This document shows positions 60,601 to 64,000 of a stretch of DNA of 64,000 bases, in pieces. The notes under the pieces were generated by a model that was not told the origin of the DNA, did no database searches, and was given only the letters and a program-made list of their open reading frames with translations. The translations under genes and the position numbers were made by a program. Source of the DNA: Macrostomum hystrix (Eukaryota; Platyhelminthes; Macrostomidae); the NCBI GenBank assembly GCA_950097015.1, contig CATNEN010000041.1:2025501-2089500 (forward strand). Direction: 5' to 3'. The first letter of the stretch is position 1, and every line of letters begins with the position of its first letter.

Positions 60601-63600
60601 CCCTTCCATGTTCCTCAGTTCCCTAGCTGCTATCCCCTTCCATGTTCCTCAGTTCCCTAGCAGTTATCCCCTTCCATGTTCCTCAGTTCCCTAGCAGTTA
60701 TCCCCTTCCATGTTCCTCAGTTCCCTAGCAGTTATCCTCTTCCATGTTCCTCAGTTCCCTAGCAGTTATTCCCTTCCATGTTCCTCAGTTCCCTAGCTGC
60801 TATCCCCTTCCATGCTCCTCAGTTCCCTAGCAGTTATGCCCTTCCATGTTCCTCAGTTCCCTAGCAGTTATCCCCTTCCATGCTCCTCAGTTCCCTAGCA
60901 GTTATCCCCTTCTATGTTCCTCAGTTCCCTGGCTGTCATCAGCTTCCATGTTCCTCAGTTCCCTAGCAGTTATCCCCTTCCATGTTCCTCAGTTCCCTGG
61001 CTGTCATCAGCTTCCATGTTCCTCAGTTCCCTAGCAGTTATCCCCTTCCATGTTCCTCAGTTCCCTGGCTGTCATCAGCTTCCATGTTCCTCAGTTCCCT
61101 AGCAGTTATCCCCTTCCATGCTCCTCAGTTCCCTAGCAGTTATCCCCTTCCATGTTCCTCAGTTCCCTAGCAGTTATCCCCTTCCATGTTCCTCAGTTCC
61201 CTGGCAGTTATCCCCATGCGCGCAATTCAATTCCCTAGCTTTTAAATTCATTTTGACGCTAAAAGCTTCAGCATGGCGATGAAGGCAAATCGAGAGTTAA
61301 AATTCTGAGCAATTTCCAGAATCCTTCGAGTCAATCTGCTTGCTGAGTGACTGCTGAAATTTACTATGACTAAAGGATGAAGCAATCAGAGGCAATGAAA
61401 CAAAGACAAACGCACAACCAGATCCGGAAAGCAATGACCGTCAGCAAGTGAGGAAAGTAAAGCAGGAAAAGTACAAGAAAATTTCGAAGGCAAATAAAAA
61501 TAGGAAACTTTTACAGTTCGAAATCTTATGCTGAATGTTACAACAACACATCGATACAGGATGTAAACCAAGAGCCATGAACACTGTCAAACACTTACTA
61601 ATGTAGCCTAAAAGGAGAAATGGAATCATGTTTTGTAAAGCGCTATTTATACCCGCCTGTACATAAAAAATCTATTTTGCCTTCATTTGTTCATTCAGGC
61701 CACCAGCTAACAGCCACCCCACTCCTTTAGGGCATAAACTTTGAAGGATTCTAGCTCGTACATTCACCCTAACTTTTAGGCTCCAACACTTAAACGGCTA
61801 AATGTACATTGCATGTTGTGCCGGCCCCTGCCACCACCAGACTAACTGCGGAAAAATATTAAACAAACCACTCGCTTCTCTTCTCAATGTACACTGCCAT
61901 CACCCAGTCTGACCCGGGAAACTGGTAAACAAACCACTCGCTACTCTTCTCAATGTACACTGCCATCACCCAGTCTGAACCGGGAAACTGATAAACAAAC
62001 CACTCGCTACTCTTCTCAATGTACACTGCCATCACCCAGTCTGAACCGGGAAACTGATAAACAAATCACTCGCTACTCTTCTCAATGTACACTGCCATCA
62101 CCCAGTCTGACCCGGGAAACTGATAAACAAACCACTCGCTACTCTTCTCAATGTACACTGCCATCACCCAGTCTGACCCGGGAAACTGGTAAACAAACCA
62201 CTCGCTACTCTTCTCAATGTACACTGCCATCACCCAGTCTGACCCGGGAAACTGGTAAACAAACCACTCGCTACTCTTCTCAATGTACACTGCCATCACC
62301 CAGTCTGACCCGGGAAACTGATAAACAAACCACTCGCTACTCTTCTCAATGTACACTGCCATCACCCAGTCTGACCCGGGAAACTGATAAACAAACCACT
62401 CGCTACTCTTCTCAATGTACACTGCCATCACCCAGTCTGACCCGGGAAACTGATAAACAAACCACTCGCTACTCTTCTCAATGTACACTGCCATCACCCA
62501 GTCTGACCCGGGAAACTGGTAAACAAACCACTCGCTACTCTTCTCAATGTACACTGCCATCACCCAGTCTGACCCGGGAAACTGATAAACAAACCACTCG
62601 CTACTCTTCTCAATGTACACTGCACACCAAACAGTGGATTTCGGCAATATCAATGCTAAATGATTAATGATATTAAAAAAATAACTAACCGTGAGGTTGC
62701 TCTTCCAGTCCAACGTCGAAAGCTAGCTTGTCCCTTGAGCTCGAAGTAGTCAAGCAGGTAAGATACTGTGAATAGAAATAAGGCATCAATAAAATGTGCG
62801 TACACTATCAATTATCCTTGTGAGCTCATACTAATTCGAATCTCACCATGGAGCTGGCGTGATGCCTGAGCAGGATGGCGTGGCCGTACAGCAGGGTCTT
62901 GTGACCCGACTGGCCAGAATCCTGCAATGACAAACGTTGAAGGCATTCCGGTTTTGATTAGACTGAAGTCTGACGGCTGTTGAAGTTCGAGACATTTAAA
63001 AGTCCAAATTCGTTAAAAATCGAGTGCTCACCACGTTGCTCTTGGACGAAACCATCTCCTGCAGGGCGCGCACAGACAGCGCCTTCTCAAGGACGAACTT
63101 GCATACCGAGAAGTCTGGCGGCACATCCTGCACGTTTCGCGAGAGAAAACTGATTGCCGAGAATTTTCATTTGGGGTTGGGTAGATCAAAGTATTGAAGG
63201 ACCACACATGGGGTAGAAGGTGATGCATTGAAGGACCACAGCGGGGTAGATAGTGATGCATTGAAGGACCACAGCGGGGTAGATAGTGATGCATTGAAGG
63301 ACCACAGCGGGGTAGATGGTGATGCATTGAAGGACCACAGCGGGGTAGATGGTGATGCATTGAAGGACCACAGCGGCTCACCTTGTTAGAGAGGTTCTCC
63401 AGATAGCACATCCGGTTGCCGAAGCCCTGAGCAGCCAGCGAGACGCGCTGTGAGTTGCCGCTGGCATTGTGGATAATGCAGCTCAGGCTGAGCAGGTCGT
63501 CCTGGATGAGAGATTGAGCAGGTTTCCGAGTTTTTGCTGGCTAAGCATGTCTATGGCTTGAAATGAGTATGTCTATTGAAATGAGTGAACTCACCGTCCT

Positions 63601-63636
63601 CAGAAATGATGTGTCTTCGTCTGATTCGCCCTCCAT
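34050..63636 (-). CDS. Ryanodine receptor, intracellular Ca2+ release channel (complete, 32 coding exons)
   Basis: Homotetrameric channel of the ER/SR membrane. Exons 5' to 3': 63595-63636, 63382-63501, 63032-63127, 62847-62921, 62690-62765, 57595-57707, 54647-57511, 53889-53985, 53204-53411, 52267-52837, 51566-51940, 50415-50892, 49441-49822, 49027-49300, 47228-48937, 45964-46839, 44548-45679, 43420-43528, 42302-43094, 41919-42135, 41200-41264, 40201-40260, 39316-39945, 38640-39092, 38148-38534, 37987-38052, 37822-37901, 36924-37395, 35706-36696, 34910-35607, 34632-34798, 34050-34200. All have GT-AG borders and matching phases, total 14,829 nt, 4,942 residues, near the family's ~5,000. Domains: MIR to ~385, RIH ~414-600, SPRY1 ~659-800, RyR repeats 1-2 ~864-1050, SPRY2 ~1085-1210, SPRY3 ~1422-1575, RyR repeats 3-4 ~2770-2960, EF-hands 4093-4139, six-helix pore region ~4440-4860, GGGIGD filter 4798-4803. 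It is not an IP3 receptor because SPRY and RyR repeats are present. Confidence 0.97.
34226..34538. repeat. 21 bp minisatellite in receptor intron 31, about 15 copies
   Basis: Unit core CTAGTCACCTGTTAGACTGG. On the receptor-sense strand each unit reads CTAACAGGTGACTAG or CTAGCAGGTGACTAG. Confidence 0.95.
36731..36900. repeat. 23 bp minisatellite in receptor intron 28, about 7 copies
   Basis: Unit core CACCTGTCATTAGCATCAGT plus AAG. On the sense strand it reads GACAGGTGCTTACTGATGC. It fills most of the 227 bp intron. Confidence 0.95.
36924..38052 (-). CDS. Ryanodine receptor exons 26-28 (EF-hand pair region)
   Basis: Exons 37987-38052, 37822-37901 and 36924-37395 encode two EF-hand loops. Loop 1 is [12 protein letters not shown] (residues 4093-4104) and loop 2 is [12 protein letters not shown] (4128-4139). 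Both keep Asp/Asn/Asp at positions 1, 3 and 5, Ser or Asp at 9 and Glu at 12. The segment continues with [21 protein letters not shown] and [12 protein letters not shown], conserved receptor sequence just before the membrane domain. Confidence 0.93.
37440..37690 (-). mobile_element. tRNA-derived SINE-like element, family 2, copy A (receptor intron 27)
   Basis: On the minus strand GAGCTCGAATCCGCGGTGAG looks like a B box. It is followed by GGCCGCATTAGTTTT and a downstream GCAGCCGCGGAGAGAAAGC that matches copy B (GCAGCGGAGAGAACGC). Ends were not defined. Confidence 0.55.
39109..39196. repeat. 11 bp repeat in receptor intron 23
   Basis: Imperfect tandem copies of GTGACTTCAGG with TTCATG and TGGGATATC variants, about 8 units. 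Confidence 0.85.
40047..40182. repeat. 48 bp repeat in receptor intron 22, about 3 copies
   Basis: The unit contains GCTCTGATTGGCTGGCAGAT and TTTCATGTGAGG. It contains an inverted CCAAT box (ATTGG) like the arrays in introns 18 and 20. Confidence 0.9.
40265..41199. other. Receptor intron 21, no array recognised
   Basis: A 939 bp AT-rich intron and, with intron 10, one of only two receptor introns longer than 200 bp in which I found neither a tandem array nor a SINE. It may hold an old unrecognised insertion. Confidence 0.4.
41332..41880. repeat. 48 bp minisatellite in receptor intron 20, about 11 copies
   Basis: The unit includes AGATCTCTGATTGGCTCATC and CACTCCATTCCCTA. Forty-eight is divisible by 3, so both strands are open through the array. 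On the receptor-sense strand the frame is continuous with exon 20. Confidence 0.97.
43124..43378. repeat. Degenerate ~27 bp repeat in receptor intron 18
   Basis: Irregular copies built around GATTCTGATTGGTCCAGAC and CTTAGGAAGG; spacing varies, so it is an eroded array. Confidence 0.75.
44086..44484. repeat. 28 bp minisatellite in receptor intron 17, about 14 copies
   Basis: Unit core TCATAGATGCCTGATTCTGA followed by GAATAGTT. Outer copies are more diverged than central ones. Confidence 0.95.
45766..45918. repeat. 16 bp pyrimidine-rich repeat in receptor intron 16, about 9 copies
   Basis: The unit TCTCCTACCCCTTGTG alternates strictly with TCTCCTACCCCTTCTG, giving a 32 bp dimer. It lies between exons 16 and 17. 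Confidence 0.95.
46890..47190 (-). mobile_element. tRNA-derived SINE-like element, family 2, copy B (receptor intron 15)
   Basis: The minus strand has an A-box-like GAGTGGCAGAGCGGTCTAAT and a B-box-like GAGCTCGATTCCG. GGCCACATTTATTTGGGG and GCAGCGGAGAGAACGC follow, shared with copies A and C. It accounts for most of the 388 bp intron. Confidence 0.65.
49958..50384. repeat. 27 bp minisatellite in receptor intron 12, about 15 copies
   Basis: Unit core GGTACATCAAAGGACCCTAG followed by AACTGTC, with GATCC and GATGC variants. It is open on both strands because 27 is divisible by 3. Confidence 0.95.
50931..51240 (-). mobile_element. tRNA-derived SINE, family 1, copy B (receptor intron 11)
   Basis: The minus strand carries TAGCCTGGTGGTAAGAGCG (A box) and GGTTCGATTCC (B box), then CTTTAGCAAGAC and CTCTGCATTGCTTCAGTTCA as in copy A. 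A perfect 11 bp direct repeat, TTACCTATTCA, lies at 50920-50930 and 51241-51251, so the insertion boundaries are exact. It is in receptor-sense orientation. Confidence 0.92.
51346..51497. repeat. 11 bp GAATCCCACTT/C repeat in receptor intron 11
   Basis: About 13 imperfect copies of GAATCCCACTT or GAATCCCACTC, next to SINE copy B. Confidence 0.9.
51941..52266. other. Receptor intron 10, no array recognised
   Basis: A 326 bp intron without tandem repeats or a tRNA-like element that I can see. Confidence 0.4.
52895..53191. repeat. 34 bp minisatellite in receptor intron 9, about 8.7 copies
   Basis: The unit includes TGATATCAGTGATTGATGCA and TCAACCCAATCCAT. It contains two short palindromes, TGATATCA and TGATGCATCA, per unit. 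Confidence 0.96.
53470..53780 (+). mobile_element. tRNA-derived SINE-like element, family 2, copy C (receptor intron 8)
   Basis: The plus strand has GGGGTTCGTTCCGCAGCGAG as a B box and then GGCCATATTAATTTGGGG, matching copy B. It is antisense to the receptor. Ends are approximate. Confidence 0.5.
54274..54328. repeat. ACAAATC 7 bp microsatellite in receptor intron 7
   Basis: About eight near-perfect copies of ACAAATC. Confidence 0.95.
54647..57511 (-). CDS. Ryanodine receptor exon 7 (955 codons: MIR end, RIH, SPRY1, RyR repeats 1-2, SPRY2 start)
   Basis: One uninterrupted exon of 2,865 nt. The acceptor is CCTGCAG before CACTTCTCG, giving [14 protein letters not shown]; the in-frame ATG at 57526 lies 5' of this acceptor in the intron and is not the start. 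Landmarks: [27 protein letters not shown]-like [14 protein letters not shown]1 from [12 protein letters not shown] to [12 protein letters not shown], RyR repeat 1 ([21 protein letters not shown]), RyR repeat 2 ([21 protein letters not shown]), and [13 protein letters not shown] opening SPRY2. The donor is TCG/GTCAGT. Confidence 0.95.
58375..61212. repeat. 34 bp minisatellite in receptor intron 5, about 83 copies
   Basis: The unit includes CAGTTATCCCCTTCCATGTT and CCTCAGTTCCC. Variants are CAGCAGTTATC/TAGCTGCTATC and TGTTCC/TGCTCC, with a GGCTGTCATCAG variant near 60930-61080. Thirty-four is not divisible by 3, so ORFs recycle through all three frames. It makes up over half of the 4,982 bp intron. 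Confidence 0.98.
61855..62624. repeat. 66 bp minisatellite in receptor intron 5, about 11.6 copies
   Basis: The unit includes AAACAAACCACTCGCTACTC, TTCTCAATGTACACTGCCAT and CACCCAGTCTGACCCGGG. It is open on the minus strand as a 22-residue repeat, but the receptor frame hits a stop right after exon 5, so it is not coding. Confidence 0.97.
62690..63636 (-). CDS. Ryanodine receptor exons 1-5 (N-terminal beta-trefoil start)
   Basis: Five small exons of 14 to 40 codons. The start [14 protein letters not shown] runs into DDLLSLSC, matching the vertebrate FLRTDD start. [20 protein letters not shown] and [18 protein letters not shown] then YLTCLTTS follow the family closely. The ATG at 63636 is 3 nt downstream of CTTCAG, so the 5' UTR either continues in an upstream exon or is replaced by a spliced leader. 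Short introns here are 81-110 bp; intron 2 is 254 bp because of a 33 bp minisatellite. Confidence 0.95.
63187..63376. repeat. 33 bp minisatellite in receptor intron 2, about 6 copies
   Basis: The unit includes TGCATTGAAGGACCACAGCG followed by GGGTAGATAGTGA. The array ends beside the donor of exon 2. Confidence 0.95.
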
Positions 63637-63778
63637 GCCCTGAAGTTTGATGCGGCATTAGGATATTTCAGCCCTGTTAACAGAATGCACTTTTCTGGGC
63701 CAATGTAAAGCCGCAGTGGGAAACAGTGGCATAGCAGGTGACAAATTGAAGGCCCACTGTCTAGAGGGAGATCAGTGC

Positions 63779-63938
63779 ATCCTGGGCAGCTGCGTACAGC
63801 TGTCACAGGGTCATTGTGGGGTGGAGAATGCTCAGTGCGTTCTGTACTGTGTACAGCTGTCACAGGGTCATTGTGGGTTGGAGAATGCTCAGTGCGTTCT
63901 GTACTGTGTACAGCTGTCACAGGGTCATTGTTGGGTAA
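63779..63938. repeat. 57 bp repeat upstream of the receptor start, about 2.7 copies
   Basis: The unit contains TACAGCTGTCACAGGGTCAT and GAATGCTCAGTGCGTTCTGT. It lies 140-300 bp 5' of the receptor ATG, in a 5' UTR intron or promoter region. Confidence 0.9.
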
Positions 63939-64000
63939 AAAAGTAAGTAAATGTAGTAGGCTAATTTGAATCCGTGCTAAAAATATGTTACGTATATGCT

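Noticed and set aside
58398-61170. Repeated ORFs of 62-232 codons ([12 protein letters not shown]-like)
   Set aside because: The 34 bp unit cycles through three frames inside receptor intron 5 and on the non-receptor strand.
62066-62713. 215-codon minus-strand ORF with a 22-residue repeat ([20 protein letters not shown])
   Set aside because: It is the 66 bp intronic repeat. The receptor frame after exon 5 meets TAG at once, so it is not an alternative exon by simple read-through.

Overview
The window is nuclear DNA of an animal. Protein genes are GC-rich and carry short GT-AG introns, mostly 80-170 bp, and the gene set is metazoan: ryanodine receptor, beta-tubulin, nucleoside diphosphate kinase, an ankyrin-kinase and a DNAJC14/Jiv-type protein. 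tRNA-derived SINEs, a hAT-type DNA element, a non-LTR reverse transcriptase fragment and many long minisatellites lie between and inside the genes. Several start codons sit a few bases after a 3' splice-site-like sequence, which would fit spliced-leader trans-splicing. I infer a lophotrochozoan invertebrate, most likely a free-living flatworm such as Macrostomum; the species cannot be proven from the sequence.

Layout. 0-1.6 kb: a reverse transcriptase fragment (+) and a CCCH zinc-finger, Gag-like ORF (-). 2.8-5.5 kb: a PAN-like plus glycine-rich (ALK-type) extracellular gene (+) with broken frames. 6.4-8.8 kb: a three-exon ankyrin/kinase fusion gene (+). 9.9-11.0 kb: a multi-exon multipass membrane protein (-), not identified. 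11-15.5 kb: AT-rich DNA with a 371 bp hAT-type non-autonomous element. 15.7-18.0 kb: a DNAJC14/Jiv-like protein (+). 18.2-19.8 kb: a 30 bp minisatellite. 21.3 kb: a tRNA-derived SINE. 23.9-24.4 kb: nucleoside diphosphate kinase (+). 24.8-26.0 kb: a 28-29 bp minisatellite. 26.6-29.2 kb: beta-tubulin (+), with a 22 bp minisatellite in intron 1. 29.75-32.5 kb: a 21 bp minisatellite with higher-order structure.

From 34.05 to 63.64 kb the minus strand carries what looks like a complete ryanodine receptor gene. I resolved 32 coding exons whose phases all agree. They total 14,829 nt, or 4,942 residues plus stop, running from a start resembling the vertebrate N terminus (FLRTDD) to the GGGIGD pore and the conserved C-terminal tail. 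Twelve of its 31 introns are 81-166 bp and carry no repeat. Of the 19 introns longer than 200 bp, 17 hold a private minisatellite or a SINE.

The genes do not form an operon or one pathway; they are separate housekeeping, cytoskeletal, signalling and Ca2+-release genes. The most unusual features are the intron-by-intron minisatellite expansion, two large arrays that repeat a 5' splice-site consensus dozens of times, the ankyrin-first kinase fusion, and a J-domain protein without an HPD motif.
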